64,000 bases of DNA. Source: Talpa occidentalis (taxonomy: Eukaryota > Chordata > Mammalia > Eulipotyphla > Talpidae). The number at the start of each line of letters is the position of its first letter. Positions within the stretch are counted from its first letter, which is position 1. The translations under genes were made by a program, and so were the position numbers. This document shows, in pieces, positions 28,716-41,239 of the stretch. A model generated the notes under the pieces. That model saw nothing but the letters and a program-made list of their open reading frames with translations. It did not search any database and was not told the DNA's origin. The stretch spans positions 39,124,210 through 39,188,209 of the forward strand of contig NW_023601104.1 in the NCBI RefSeq assembly GCF_014898055.3, written 5' to 3'.

Positions 28716-29569
28716 AAACCACACCTTAGTCAGATTTCCTCACTGTCACTCATGTCTCTGCTCCAGGGCTCCATCCAGCAAACCACTTTACAATGAATTG
28801 TCCCGTCTCCTTCAGCATCTCTCAGCTGTGACAATTTATCCAACTGTCCTGGTTTTTGACGACTCTGCCATTTTTATGGTAACTGGTGAGGTATTTTGTT
28901 AAATGTGATTATTTGTTTTTAAACCAATTCCTCTTTCCAATAGGCAAAATTTTTAGGCCCATGCATATTACTCTGCTGTAGGTGAGGGGCCAGGGGGATA
29001 TGTTAGCTATTGTGTTAAGTAGTGTAGTAGCAATAAATAAGGGAAGTTTCTAGGAGGTGGGTTTTTAACATATTTAAGAGTGTCATTCAATACATGCTTC
29101 TCAGCAGGAGCAACAGTGCCCCTAGTGGGCAAAAATAGTCATTGGGTGGCAAAATAATTTTGAAGCGTATGTTCTATGGCTCTTCAAATTCAACCATATT
29201 CTACAAAATATTATGCCTTAATTTTTATTTCATGGAGCAGACAGTGTGTTGGGAAAGAATTGTCTACAAGGGAAGAAAAATGAGGTTGATAGATTTTGTA
29301 TAAATTACATTGAATGACTGGACTAGGCATTATCTTCATCAGTTTTTACCAACTTTTCACAAGCATTTGTACTACAGTAGCTTGCACAAACATCTTCCCA
29401 GAGAGAATACAAAGTACTTAGGAAATTAGGTTATGTTTCATTCATTTTGTATTGGTAGCACATAAAGGTGTTTTTCATAATAACCATACAATAACAGCTC
29501 ATTGTGTGTATGAAGACTGGTGTTTCCCAGGTGTTTGGGTGAGAGGAAGGTGTAAAGGGATAACACAGA

Positions 29570-30718
29570 AGGATTTGGGGGGATAGTGTTCTGCTTCATG
29601 GTTGTGATAATGATTATGATGAAAACGACAGAATCTGTTAGTAAAATAATGATGAATCTATTCCAACACCAAAAAAGACTCTTTATAAATAAAAAGTTTA
29701 ATACAAATCTCATGGCAACCACAAAACAGAGTCTGGAGCAGAGACACTTAGAAGTAAAAATGAAGTCACTGAGAGAAAGAATTATGGAAATAGAAAGAAA
29801 GAAACACATAGAAAAAGCAACAGCAAAAATAGAAAATAACCAAAAAACAAAAGTCAGAATGGCAGTAATTAAGCCACATATACCAATAATCACCCTAAAG
29901 GTGAGCAGTCTAAACTTACCAATCAAACAACACAGTTTGGTTGGGTGGATAAAAAGTAGGATCCTTTTATATTATGAAAACAAAAAATTCACATCAAATC
30001 TAAAGACATCATAGACTCATAGTGAAACGCTGGAGCAAGGGATTTCAAGCCAATAACTCAGAGAAAAGAACAGAAGCTGCTATTTAATATCTGATAACAT
30101 AAACTGCTTGCAAAAAATGGCAATAATTGACATAGAGGGAATTATACAATGATAAAGCAGGTGATCCATAAGAAAATATAGCTATCATTATATTTATGAG
30201 CCTAGCACATCTGCAGCTGATACAGAAAACACCTATTATTAGACCTGAACAGATCTTGACCACAGTACACTGATAGTGAGGATCCTGACACACCATTTAT
30301 GTTAATGGCAGATCAGAAAGCAAACAAAGAAATAATAACTTTAGATGAGATAATTGATCACATGGAATAAACAGACAGATACAGAAATTTCCTTCCTACA
30401 GAAATGAATACATAATGCACTGTTAGCATCCTCAAGGACACAAATAGGTTGGGACAGGAATCAAATCTCAATCAAAGGTCAAAATCACATTAGACATCTT
30501 TTCTGACCACAAATGTCTGAACCTAGAAATCAACCACAAAAAGTAAACTGTGAAAGACTTCAACATGGGGAGAGTAAACAAAATGCTTTGGAGCAACTCT
30601 TGGGTCAAGTGAAAGGACAAATAAAAGCATGATGTGGTAACCAAAGAAAATAAAGAGACCATCTATCAAATCCTGCAGGATGCAAACTGATAGTAAAAGG
30701 GAAGTTCACAGCAAAACA
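29570..30718 (+). mobile_element. Decayed L1 ORF2 fragment, unit B
   Basis: It is the counterpart of 2141-3228 with the same breakpoint at its 3' side. A 142-codon open stretch at 29586-30014 is part of this relic, not a gene. Confidence 0.7.
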
Positions 30719-31870
30719 GGCCACAACAACAAATAAAAAAGCAGCTCAGTCCCCACAGAGCAGAGACTCCAGAGTGTCCATGACTGAGTTTTCTCTCCTG
30801 GTGTGCGCTGACCCCGCCAGGACAGGTGCCCTCTCCCCTCTGCCAGGGTCCCCTACTTAGAGCACATCCCCGCCCCACGGGCTCTCTGGTGTGCAGGGCT
30901 GAGACTGGACCAGCGTCCTCCCAACTACTGGATCCCCAGATGGAGGCCCCCAGCAATCCTGAGGTGAGGATCACAGAACCAGAATAGGTGAATGTGGGAC
31001 CTAAAGGCAGCAAAACTCTGTGAGCATGCACTTCATGTGCCCCCTTAGCAAAAGGGAAAATTGAAGAGTTTTGGATTTGGTAGAAAAGTAAGAATATCTT
31101 TTCTTACTGAGGGAAGACTGAGGGAAATCCATCTAGACACTTGAGATTTCCTGCAAACACACAAGGCCCACCTTCCGAACTTCCGCTCCCATCCTAACTA
31201 AGGAATGAGATCCCCATTTCCACGTCCAGGGGTCCCAGCCCCTCTCACCTGCAGGCCTTCTCCTCACAGACACCCCCTAGGGATAAGGATTCACTTCACT
31301 AAATAAGAAAAGCACAGTCATAACATTCATAAATGATAAAGACAAGGACAGAACTGGTCCAACTGGTTAAAAGCAGGGCCTTTCTCTACTCCTGTGGTCC
31401 TGTCTCTCTCCAGGGGCAACTGTAAACAGGGTCAAGGGAAATGAAGAAGTGATGACAGTTGAGTCCAGTCTTCTCAGTGTCTGCAAAGAAGGGCTGCCAA
31501 GAAGGGAGCAGGCCCATAGGCTGGGTCATGGGGAAGAGGGCACGGGGCCTGTCTGAGGCTCCAGTGGCTCCTATGTCAGAGGCAGGGGTGACCTCAGACA
31601 GAGTTGGTCAGTGGGTGGCATATTCTGCCCCCACTCTGGTGCCCCCAGGAGGCAACTAACTGTTTAAGCACCTCCCTCCTCTGACATGCATCTGGGGCAC
31701 TGCAGGCCAGGGCTGCCAGTTAGAGCAGGTGCACAAGCTGGAATCCACTTGCCCTCAATCTGATGGTCTCAATGTCCCTTCTAACTCCTACATTTAATGT
31801 TTGACTTTTCAATAAATGATAAGGACCAGGGAAGAAGGAACCTGCACACACACAGAGCATAGGCTGCTTG
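30719..31870. other. Duplicated intergenic segment, unit B
   Basis: This is the counterpart of 3230-4560 and 36351-37545. No gene is recognised. Confidence 0.55.
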
Positions 31871-31883
31871 AGAACATGACATG

Positions 31884-32150
31884 GGCCTCCCTGGTGGCGC
31901 AAGGGGTTAAACCCAGCACTGTGAAGCTAACCACAACCTCTGCAGCTCCAGTTCCATGCCCAGCCAGACAGGGAGATACCCACATGGCGCAGCAGACCTC
32001 TCCTGTCTCGCCTACTTCTCCCGTCAGTAGTGTATTTCAGTCAGCCTGCCTGTTCTGTTTTCTACTCTGTCTCTGGTGAATCCTCTCACCCTCACACCTC
32101 TGGCCAGTACCCCAGTTCTTGTATGCATAAATAAATATTTTTTTAAAAAG
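31884..32150 (+). mobile_element. tRNA-derived SINE (older type)
   Basis: It starts GGCCTCCCTGGTGGCGCAAG and ends with TATGCATAAATAAATA plus an A-rich tail. Unit A lacks it at the matching point near 4572. CATG flanks both sides, a weak target-site copy. Confidence 0.85.
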
Positions 32151-32600
32151 CCATGTGATTAATGATGTGTTTTCTTTGACATAAAACTCTCATTTTGAAC
32201 TGAGAGTCTTACACCAGTGATGCCTGAAGAAGTGTTGGACATTGATGTCATCTGAAAATCAGGATGTTTTTCCCAGGAAAGCAGCATCTACTAAGGTCAA
32301 GATGAGCAAGGAAACCACAACAAACTCTGGGACACAACGATGACCAGGGCCCCAATTGTGACAGGGTGTTGTGGCGAGAGGTTCACTTATGGATAACTGT
32401 CTTTGTTTAGTTCACCAGAAAAAGACTGGCTTGAGATGAGATGTCAGAACAGGCTTTTGGGGTAAAATAACCCTGTTCTCTCAAATCACCAGTTTTCTGA
32501 CATTAAAGTGCATGTTACAGATCCAATCCCTGTCTCTGTTAAATGGGCTTCTGGTGGCAGCAGGCAGCCCAACCCCAACATTTTCCAGTTACAAAACGAT
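32151..32600. repeat. LTR-like repeat segment, copy 3
   Basis: This matches 4560-5000 and 8100-8530 in the same orientation. Class uncertain. Confidence 0.45.
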
Positions 32601-33167
32601 ATTCCACTACTTTGATTTAGTACTAGCTCACTCAAAGAAAAATGAAAGTGGGCATTTAGGATCATAACTTCACAGAGTCCTCCTCCCTATCCTGAAGATG
32701 AGCAGGGTCTCCTGAGGTCTTGCTGTTCTTCTTGGTCAAGGGAAATTTTAGTCTGAGCCTCACCCTGTGTCAGGTCACCCAGTGGGACAGTGTCCCAGAT
32801 TGTATCTCATTTAAAATTTTTTTATTAAGTTTTAATCAGATGACATTGGTTTCCAACACCACATATGATTCTTGGCATAGGGTCACCCCTCTTCAGATGT
32901 ATGTTACCAACCATACCCCTCACCAGGACACCCACAGTCCCATAGTTCCTAATATATAAAATGGCCCACAATTAAAAATTTCATCACGTGTTCAAAGAAT
33001 CTATAGAAAAGAATTCTCCCAAGTCACTGAAAACAATAGTCAGAAGAGCAGGCACTTGATTTCTTCCCATGCTGCTCACCAGAGGTCCCCGATTCCCGGC
33101 TCTCAGCCCTGCAGGAGGCATCACAAAGACAGGCCCTGGCTGGGGCAGCTTCAGGTTGCAAGTGAGT

Positions 33168-33173
33168 TTTATT
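33168..33173 (-). promoter_or_regulatory. Polyadenylation signal of unit B RNASE1
   Basis: TTTATT on plus is AATAAA on minus, about 205 bases past the stop codon. Confidence 0.75.
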
Positions 33174-33376
33174 AAAAAAAGCAGTGAGGAGGTTAACATG
33201 GGGCCCCATATAAGCCTGTCTCACCCCCCAAACCACATGTGCAAGCCTCAGGCAGGGATGCTAGTGTGGGATAGCCAGGAGCCCAACTTGAATTATTCCC
33301 ATCAGGGCCAAGAGGGAAGAGCTCTGGAGAGTGGTGGCCACAAGAATGAGGTGTTGGGAGCATCTCTGCTCCAGCC

Positions 33377-33844
33377 TCAGGTGGAGACCTCCACAGCAGC
33401 ATCGAAGTGGACAGGCACATACGGGTTTCCCTCACAGGCCACAATAATGTATCTCTCTTTCTGGGTGGTCCGGTAGGCACAGTTGGGGTACTTGGAGCCA
33501 CCAGTCAGGCGACAGTCTGTGAGGCGCATGCTGGAGTGGCTCTGGTGGCAGTTGGGCTGCCCATTCTTGCAGGTGATGTTTCTCTCAAGACAGACTGCCT
33601 GGACGTCCACCAGGGACTCGTGCACAAAGGTGTTCACCGGCTTACAGCGCCCCTGCGTCAAATTCCGGCGCCTCATCATCAGGTTGCAGTAGGTGGGGTT
33701 GCTTTCAGGGAAATTGCCTGGGTCCATGTGCTGCCGCTGGAACCTGTGGTACCGAGATTCCTTCCCCAGGGAAGGCTGGACACCCCCCAGCACCAGCAGC
33801 ACCAGGACCAGCAGTGAGAACAGGACGAGGGACTTCAGAGCCAT
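33377..33844 (-). CDS. RNASE1: Pancreatic-type ribonuclease (RNASE1), canonical copy
   Basis: This is a secreted endoribonuclease that cuts RNA after pyrimidines. It has 155 residues: a 27-residue signal peptide and a 128-residue mature enzyme that aligns with RNase A numbering without a gap. Catalytic residues are His12 (QRQHMD), Lys41 (RCKPVNTF) and His119 (VPVHFD). All eight cysteines, 26, 40, 58, 65, 72, 84, 95 and 110, are present, giving the four standard disulfides. N-glycosylation sequons sit at Asn34 (NLT) and Asn62 (NIT). The ATG lies in a strong context (ACCATGG). A single coding exon follows a conserved acceptor (exon start 33872). It is the reference copy for judging the altered copies in units A and C. 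Assignment to RNASE1 is firm; orthology to a specific species copy cannot be settled here. Confidence 0.95.
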   Translation of the reverse strand: MALKSLVLFSLLVLVLLVLGGVQPSLGKESRYHRFQRQHMDPGNFPESNPTYCNLMMRRRNLTQGRCKPVNTFVHESLVDVQAVCLERNITCKNGQPNCHQSHSSMRLTDCRLTGGSKYPNCAYRTTQKERYIIVACEGNPYVPVHFDAAVEVST

Positions 33845-34506
33845 GGTGGCCGCGCTCCCCTGAAGGCCCCACCTGGGAGAGGAGAGAGGAGGATAAGCCG
33901 CCTCTTAAATAACGGACCCCCTACTCCCACCGCTGGGCTCCCTGGTTTCAGTTTCACTTTACATCAGCAAGAAAGTCACCCTCTTCCTGTGAGATCTGCC
34001 AAATAATCACACGCATATGATGTTCGCAGGAACATGTTACTCCTGCTTGACAGAAGCATCATCTTCCCCTCCATGGGTGAGAGCGCCAAAGTGACCTAAA
34101 CCCTGGCAGTCCTGTCTGTGACTACTAGAGAATTTTTAATGTAAAATGCATTTGTACATAGCTCTCAACCGCTTCATTAGAGGATCCTTTCAAATAAACC
34201 ATGAGCTGCCCTGACAGAATCAGGCTGACAGACCCTGCTGTCCTCCAGCTCAAGGGACACTCAACCCAGTGCCTGACACTGGCCTCACAAAGAGATGGCA
34301 TTGTGTTCCACAGAAGGATTTTCGCCTCTCCTGTCCTGGGGGGTGCTCCTCCAGCCCCACAGGTTCCCTTTGCAGCTGGTAAGCTCTAGCCGGCCCCCAG
34401 CTTCTGCCTGGCCCAAGCTGTCTCAGTGCTGGCCTCTCCCCTCCTGCTCCTGCCTCTCCACCCTCAAGCAGAAGCAGCTCCAGAGACCACCCCGTGAGTC
34501 ACTTAC

Positions 34507-34555
34507 CTGGGTGTCTATCTGGGTCTCTGGGAGAGAGTGGAGGTCAATTTCTGCA
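34507..34555 (-). other. RNASE1: Non-coding exon 1 of unit B RNASE1
   Basis: The exon ends at 34507 (CACCCAG) before the donor GTAAGT. The 5' end is inferred from the TATA box at 34581-34587. The intron to the coding exon at 33872 is about 630 bases. Confidence 0.6.
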
Positions 34556-34580
34556 ATTATGGGGTCCCTGGGGTGCAGAT

Positions 34581-34587
34581 CTTATAG
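34581..34587 (-). promoter_or_regulatory. RNASE1: TATA box of unit B RNASE1
   Basis: CTATAAG on minus, in the same surroundings as 6959-6965. A conserved CTTTGTTAAC element lies about 264 bases upstream (34848-34853 core). Confidence 0.65.
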
Positions 34588-35500
34588 CGAGTACAAGGGG
34601 TGTGGCTTTCAAAAGAGAAGAGTGGGTGGAGCATCAGAGTTTCATTCCAAAGGAAAGGAGCACAATATGAGGAAGGGGTGGAATTTGTCCAGGCTTCCCT
34701 CTGCTGGGAGGAGCCTCTCTCCCATGAGGATCATCTGTTTGCTGCTTCACTAGGAGGAACAGAGAACATCATACAGCACAGATGCCTGAGCCCCAACCTA
34801 GTCCTGTTTTCCCTTTGGAGGCCATACTCAACAAATAGCCCTTGGAGGTTAACAAAGGGCATGTAACTTGTGACCCCAGGGGAGGGAAGGATAGAGGCCC
34901 CTTCAGTTCCCAGGAGTCCTGGAGCAGCTTGGACTGGAATCCACATCTCCCAGTAGTAGCTTCCCAGAGACAAAGGAGGTGGGGGAGAGAGGTGTCAAGC
35001 TGTGCCCAGCTGGAAGGCTTCCCCACTTTGGAGAAAAAGGGGACGGTGACAGAACCAGGAAAAGAGGGAAGTCTCTATTTTGGCAAGAAGCCTCCCCAGT
35101 CCAGGCCACTTCCTGCCCACCCTAATGAGCATGTGACAGGTCTCATCTACAGTGACAACGTGTTCTGTGGGGAAGGGTTAAGTAGATGAGCTAAAGATAG
35201 AACAAACCCTAAATCCCTTTTGGAGAAACAATAGAAAAGATCATATTTCTTCCATTCTAGAAGGAGACCTGGTTTTATTTTTGGTTTTTTTTTTTTTTTT
35301 GGTTTTGATACATCTGGAGGGAGAATTATAAAAATATCCCTCCATGCTCTGGATTTACACTCACTTCAAATTCTGAAGCAGCTCCTAAGAGCAGGGGAAA
35401 TTACAGAATTTTATTTCCCTGTTCTCAGTTGCCTCACCTCTAAGATAAGGATGTTCATATGTACCTCTTAGATTTCTTACTAGGACAAAATAGGACAAGG

Positions 35501-35804
35501 GCTTGATGCAAGTATCATTCATTCTGTTGATGGAAGGACACATTTTAGGTGTGGATGACTTCTGTTTTGAGGTGGGGTATAGCTGGGTAGAGGAACCACT
35601 GACTGCTAGAATGGACGGGAGAACTTATCGTAGAGAGATGCAGCAGGGGATGGAGGATCACAAGGTTAAGAGAGGCAGAAGACATTAAAAATATGGACAC
35701 ACTTAGAGCCTCAGGGCTGAGGAGGAGCTGAGATGCAGACTGAGTTTACTTGTCCGCTGAGAATGCAGAATCTTGAAGCTTTCTTGGTTTGTCAGATCTT
35801 CTGT
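35501..35804. other. Intergenic DNA, nothing recognised
   Basis: This short stretch after unit B has no match to units A or C that I can see, and no gene. Confidence 0.4.
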
Positions 35805-36230
35805 AGATGCGGTATATTTACACAACAGAATACTCAGGGATGAAAAAGGATAAACTCATGCCATTTGCAGCAAGATGGAGGGAGCTGGAAGGGATTTTGC
35901 TAATTGAAATGAGTCAAAAGGAAAAGAAAAATATTGGATGGATTCGCTCACAGTTAGAATATGGGGAAACTGAACAAAGGGTCAGGGAAAAAGAAAAACC
36001 TGCATCTGACCATAGACCTGAAGCATCCAGCAGGGAAGAGGGGAAGGAGAGGGGAAAAAACAGTGTCTCCTTCCAGTTTGGAGGGGAGGGAAGATCAAAT
36101 GCATATGGTGATGGTTCATGGTGCTATGTAGTTGGCAAACTATAGGGACTACACCTGGGAGAAGCAATCAAATACTGTACAAAGATGAACAATGATGTGA
36201 GAAGATAAATTTATTATAAAAAAGAAATAT
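35805..36230 (+). mobile_element. L1 3' end, older subfamily
   Basis: It contains the typical 3' region (GATAAACTCATGCCATTTGC, then GGAGCTGGAAGGGATTTTGC) and a purine-rich UTR. It is diverged from the younger L1 at 49-52 kb. Confidence 0.7.
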
Positions 36231-37881
36231 CTTCTGAACATTATACTTTTATTAAAAAATCACCAGATATGATCAAGTTAGTGATCAAGATAGCACTCAA
36301 TTTTAAGATTTATCTCCTGAGTGGGTTAGCAATCCTGATATGTGGATAGAGGCCCCACACAGCAGAGACCTCCAGAGTGTCCATGACTGAGGTTTCTTTC
36401 CTGGTGTGCTCTGACCCTGCCAGGACAGGCGCCCTCTCCCTCTGCCAGGGTCCCCTACTCAGAGCACGTCCCCGCCCCACAGGCTCTCTGGTGTGCAGGG
36501 CGGTGCCTGGACCAGCATCCTCCCCAGCACTGGATCACCAGATGGAGGCTCCCAATGATCCCGAGGTGAGGACAGAAAGATAACCAGTGAATGTGAGTCC
36601 TACATGCAGCCAAACTCCACCTGAGCATGCGTACACCCTGCTACACTGTCCCCTTAGCTGGAGGGAAAATGAGGAGATAGGGATTTGGAAAGAAGAGTAA
36701 GATGAACTGAGAGTAATTCTGGGTAAAGGAAATACAACTAGACACTTGAGTTTCCTGCACACACACACACTTACACACTCTCCATCACCCACCCCCATCC
36801 TAAATAAAGAACAAGATCCCCATTTCCACACCCAGGAAATCCCAGGCCCTCTCACCTGCAGGCCTTCTCCTCACACGGATTCCCTCAGAGCTAGGGATTC
36901 ATGTTACTAAATAAGAAAAACACAGTCACAACGTTCATGAATGATAAAGACAAAGAACTGGCCCAGCTGTTTGAGCAGGGCCTTTTCTCCTTCTATGACT
37001 ATCTAGAGCCAGGGGCAACTGTAAACAGGATCAAGGGAAATGAAGAAGTGATGACAGTTGAGTCCAGTCTTCTCAGTGCCTGTAGAGAAGGGTTGCCAAG
37101 AAGGGTGGGTCATGGGGAAGAGGCACCAGGGAGCTCAGGGAGCAGCCAGACCCCACAGCCCAGGGAAGGAGGGAGGCACGGGAATTCCCTTCTGGGGCCC
37201 CAGCAGCAAGAAGAGCAATGGTTGGGCAGCCGTGGCCCTGGCGGTGCTGAGACCAGCAGTGGGGCAGGGGCAGGGCACGGGCCCATCTGAGGCTCCAGAG
37301 GCTCTTGAGTCAGAGGCAGGGGTGACCTCAGACCAGGGATGGGCAGCAGGTGGCACATTCTCCCCACACTCAGGTGCCCTTCCCAGAGGCCACTGTTCAA
37401 GCACCTCCCTCCTCAGACATGCGTCTGGGGCACTGCAGGCTGGGGCTGCCAGTTAGAGCAGGTGCAAAAGCTGGAACCCACTTGCCCTCTATCTGATGGT
37501 CTCACAGTCCCTTCTAACTCTTACATTTGATGTTTGACTTTTCAAGAAAAAAATGTCCCTTTTTTCTGACCTAGTAACTGCTCACTCAAAGAAAAACAAA
37601 GTGGAAATTTAGGACCATAACTTTATAGATCCCTCCTTCCTACCCTGAAACTGAGCAGGGTCCCCTGAGGTCCTGCTGTTCTTCCTGAATGGGAATTTTG
37701 TACTTGAGCTTCACCCTGTGTCATATCACTCAGCAGAAAGTGACCAGACTGTAGTTCTGTTTGTTAAAATGTTGAATTATTTATTTTTGTTGTTGTCATA
37801 CCTGATTCCTGGCTCTCAGCCCTGCAGGGAGGTATCACACAGACAGTCCCTGGCTGGGGCAGCTTCAGGTTGCAAGTGCGT

Positions 37882-37887
37882 TTTATT
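37882..37887 (-). promoter_or_regulatory. Relic polyadenylation signal, unit C
   Basis: AATAAA on minus at the position conserved in units A and B. Confidence 0.6.
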
Positions 37888-38005
37888 GAAAGCAGTGTGG
37901 AGGTTGGCATAGGGCCCCATGCAAGCCTGTCCTACCCCCCCAAATCACGTGGTGCAAGTTTCAGATAGGGATGCTGGTGTGGGGTGGTCAGGAGCCCAAC
38001 TTGGG

Positions 38006-38526
38006 TTATTCGTGTTGGGGCCAAGAGGGAAAAACTCGGGGGAGTGAGACCATGCAGATGTCTCCGGATCGCAATGCGTCCAGCAATTCAGGCCAGGAAT
38101 CATCAAAGTGGATGGGCTCAAGCATCTCGGAACAGGCAATGGTGATAAATTTATTGCTGCTATTGGTCTTGTAGTCAGGGGTTTGGGCCTCAGGTGACTG
38201 ACTACACTCGGTGATGCTCACTGGGGCCTTGCTCTTGTGGCAGTTGATCTGCCTACCATCCCGGCAGAGGATGGTAGGCTCGAGGCAGATGTCCTGGACA
38301 TCTTTCCAGGGTGCATGCACAAAGGTGTTGAATTTCCTCTTTAAGAGTTTCCGGTCCCTCATCATGTCGTTGCAGTAATTGGAACTGATGGAACCATTAC
38401 GGGTGTCCATGTGCCTCTCCTAGAAACGCTGAACTGGAGAAGATTTGCTGGGGGAAGGCTGGGCACTACACTGACCACACATCACCACAACAGCAGTGAG
38501 AACAAGATGAGGGACTTCAGAGTCAA
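38006..38526 (-). pseudogene. RNase A family pseudogene, RNASE1-like
   Basis: On minus the start codon position (38524-38526) reads TTG instead of ATG. A TGA stop follows within the signal peptide, the signal and mature parts are out of frame, and a TAG stands at residue 9-10, just before His12. From the ATG at 38410 the frame is open to 38006, but that Met lies past His12, so the product would lack a catalytic residue. Cysteines 26, 58, 65, 72, 84 and 110 remain; 40 and 95 are gone. Lys41 appears to read Arg, if its loop aligns with the unit A copy. His119 remains (EPIHFD). The C-terminus runs about 20 residues past the usual end. The loop shortening near residues 37-39 is shared with the unit A gene, which points to a common ancestor. 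Promoter and splice sites are still recognisable. Confidence 0.9.
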
Positions 38527-39181
38527 GGTGGCCTCACTTCCCTGGAGGCCCCACCTGGGGAGGCAGAGAGGAGGAAAAGCTGCCCCTTAGGAAAAGGACC
38601 CCGCTCCCCCCATTGGGCTCCCTGGTTTCAGTTTCACCTTATGTCAGTAAGAAAGTAACCCTCTTCCTGTGAGATCTCCAAGTAGCAAATGCTATTCTGT
38701 TCTCAAGAGCATTTTACCCCTGCTTCCTAGAGAAGAGCCTCCTCCCCTCTGTGGGTGAGCGCCAAAGTGACCTACACCTTGGCAGTCCTGCCTGTGACTA
38801 CTGAGGTGTTTTGATGCAAACTACAGGTGTTGCCCATGCTCAACCGCCTCATTAGCGGATCCTTTAGAATAAACCATGAGCTACTGTGACATTCAGATTA
38901 GGCTGGCAGAGCTGCTGTCCCCCAGCTCAAGGGAAACTCAACAGATGCTTGACACTGGCCTCAGAGACAGATGCCATGCGTTCCACAGAGAGACGCTCAC
39001 CTCCCCCACCCTGGGGCTGCTCCTTCTCCAGCCCCACGGGGTCTCTTTGCAGCTGGCAAGCTCTTCCTGGCCCCCAGCTCTGCCTGGCGCAAGCTGTCTC
39101 AGCACTGGGCTCTCCCCTCCTGCTCCTGCCTCTCCACCCTCAAGCAGAAGCAGCCCCAGAAACCACACAGGGGTCACTCAC

Positions 39182-39250
39182 CTGGGTGTTTAGCTGGGTC
39201 TCTGAGAGAGTGGAGGAGAGTTTCTGCTATCTTGGGGTACAGATTTATAG
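39182..39250 (-). promoter_or_regulatory. Relic promoter and exon 1 of unit C pseudogene
   Basis: A TATA box (CTATAAA on minus, 39244-39250) and exon 1 donor (CACCCAG before GTGAGT, exon end 39182) are conserved. Transcription could still occur even though the coding region is broken. Confidence 0.55.
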
Positions 39251-40194
39251 AGAATACAAAATGGTATGGTTTCCAAGAAGATAAGACTGGGGGGGACATC
39301 AGAGGTTCAGTCCAAAAGTAGCGGAAGAGAATGTGAAAGTGAAATTTGTCCAGGCTTCCCTCTGCTGGGAGGAACCTCTCTCCCATGTGGAGTCACATGT
39401 TTACTGGTTCACCAAGAGGAACAGGGAAGATCATACAGCACTGATGCCTGAACCCTAACCTAGTCCTGTCTTTCTTTTTGGAGGCCATTTTCAACAAATA
39501 ACCTTTGGAGTTAACAAAGGCCATGTAACTTGTCATCTCAGAGGAGGGGAGGAAAGAAGACCCTCTCTCCACATCTATGAACAGCAGCTTTTGAGGGATG
39601 CAGGAGGGGAGGTATCCAGCTGTGCCCAGGTGAAGGCTTCCTACTAGGGAAGAACAACAGGAGTGCCTGAACCTGAAAGAGCAGGAAGCCTCCATTTTGA
39701 TCAAGTCTCCCCAGTCCTGGACACTTCCCGCCCCACCCTTCACCCCACTGTGAGGGCTTAAAAATGAGCGTGTGGCAGGTTTATCTACAGTTTATCCACA
39801 GTGACAGTCGTGTGGGTGGGCTTAAGTAGAGGAACTAAAGATAGAACAAAACCCTTCCACTTTTGGAGAACAAACAGAGAACATCGTATTTCTTCCTCCT
39901 AGAAAGAGCCCTGCCTTGTTGGATGACAATTTTGATATCTCAGGAGCGAGAATTATAAAAAAATCCCTCCATGCTCTGCATTTAGACCATCTCAGCTCAA
40001 ATTTCTATTAGCACCTTAACAGCTGGACCCATTGCAGAACTTTATTTCCCTGTTCCTCAATTTCCTCATCTCTAAAATGGGGATGTTCGTGTTTACCTCT
40101 TAGATTTCTTATTAGGACAAAATCAGGTAAGGTGCAGAAGGATAGAATGGTGCTGAAAGCATCAATCACTGTTAACTCTGTGAGTGGGAATTGA

Positions 40195-41239
40195 GTCTGG
40201 CATTTGGGAACCAGACTCCAAGGCCAAGTGGTCCTCAGTCCTACTCTGGGCGTTGCAAGAATTCAATGTGGTGCCCAGAGTTAAGCAGAAGAGAAAGATT
40301 TACTGTCAGGTAAGGAGAAGGACAGGAAAGCACTCTGAGCAGAGAGGGGTCGCGTGGGCAGCCACTTAGACGGCAAGAGCAGGGGCTCATATTTTTAAAT
40401 GGAATGAAGGGGAGTGGTGACTCTGCGATGTGTCTTTTTCAAACTGGCTGAGTTCCAATACAGATTTTTCTCTGATTGGTTTCACCATTGGGTTTCACTA
40501 TCTATTGGGGCTCAGGTCTCCATGGCTACATGAGTCTGGTTCTTGGAATGTGCAAACACTAACTGCTAGTTAACACAGGTGTTTGCTCTCAGGGTGGCCC
40601 AACCTATGGAGTTTTCTGTTTTCTAGGGTCTCCTTGACCGGATGGTATCTGTTTCCAGGAATGGCAAGCAGTGCTCATGCTGCCCAACATGTATGTTTAC
40701 CCTGGAGGTGGGCTGGCAACAGGCACAGATTTTTAACCCAATATGACACAATGATGTGGGTGTGAGCCCACCAGTGTGATGTACAGCCTGTTCTCCGGGA
40801 GATGGGCCCCGGTTCCTGTCTTCACAACCTATCACTCTCCTCTTCAGCTCCATGGACAACAAATGCCTTTTTCACCCAAGTATGGACCCTGGATCTTTCT
40901 TTTTCTTTCTTTCTTTTTTTTTTTTTTGGATAATCAGTGGTTAGTCCGCAAGCACCTAGTGGATTTTTAAAGTGAGACAGGTACATAGGTAACCAACCTA
41001 TAGTTTGCTTGGTGACTCGTCACCAAATGTTTAACAGACAATGGCACAGGGGTACACCCCTTATTCCTTTGACCCAAACAGCTTTGTTGAGCCTGATGTG
41101 GGGGTGCACATCTGGACACCCATCTCCTTCACAGGGAATCTCCAGATCTCTCTGAGTGCTGAGGGTCACGCTCCTTGAATCCCACTCCACATGTGCCCGG
41201 TGATGGTCAGTTCTCTGCTCAGCACCTCTTTGCTGGCAG
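40195..41239. repeat. ERV/LTR-like block, left part
   Basis: The sequence has the look of an LTR (for example ATTCAATGTGGTGCCCAGAG and a TTTACTGTCAGG stretch) but no clear ends. A T-rich tract lies at 40903-40928. No protein is recognised. A solo LTR cuts it at 41240. Confidence 0.35.

Larger units (their letters stand above)
28139..35500. repeat. Segmental duplication unit B
   Basis: The unit matches unit A block by block and carries the canonical RNASE1. Its own later insertions are a solo LTR (28238-28715) and a SINE (31884-32150). Similarity was judged by eye. Confidence 0.85.
36351..40180. repeat. Segmental duplication unit C (shorter)
   Basis: It contains the GC-rich segment (36351-37545), the RNase region and its upstream DNA. 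It lacks the LTR-like segment: position 37545 joins directly to sequence matching 4995. It also lacks the L1 relic of the other units. Confidence 0.8.

Noticed and set aside
29586..30014. 142-codon lysine-rich plus-strand frame
   Set aside because: It lies in the decayed L1 ORF2 relic shared by units A, B and D, where the frame is not kept.
33407..33817. 136-codon plus-strand frame opposite RNASE1
   Set aside because: It is the complement of a GC-rich coding exon; no conservation is seen in the other units.
38006..38410. Unit C open frame as a functional RNase
   Set aside because: Its Met lies past His12, there is no signal peptide in frame, and upstream there are stops and a frameshift.
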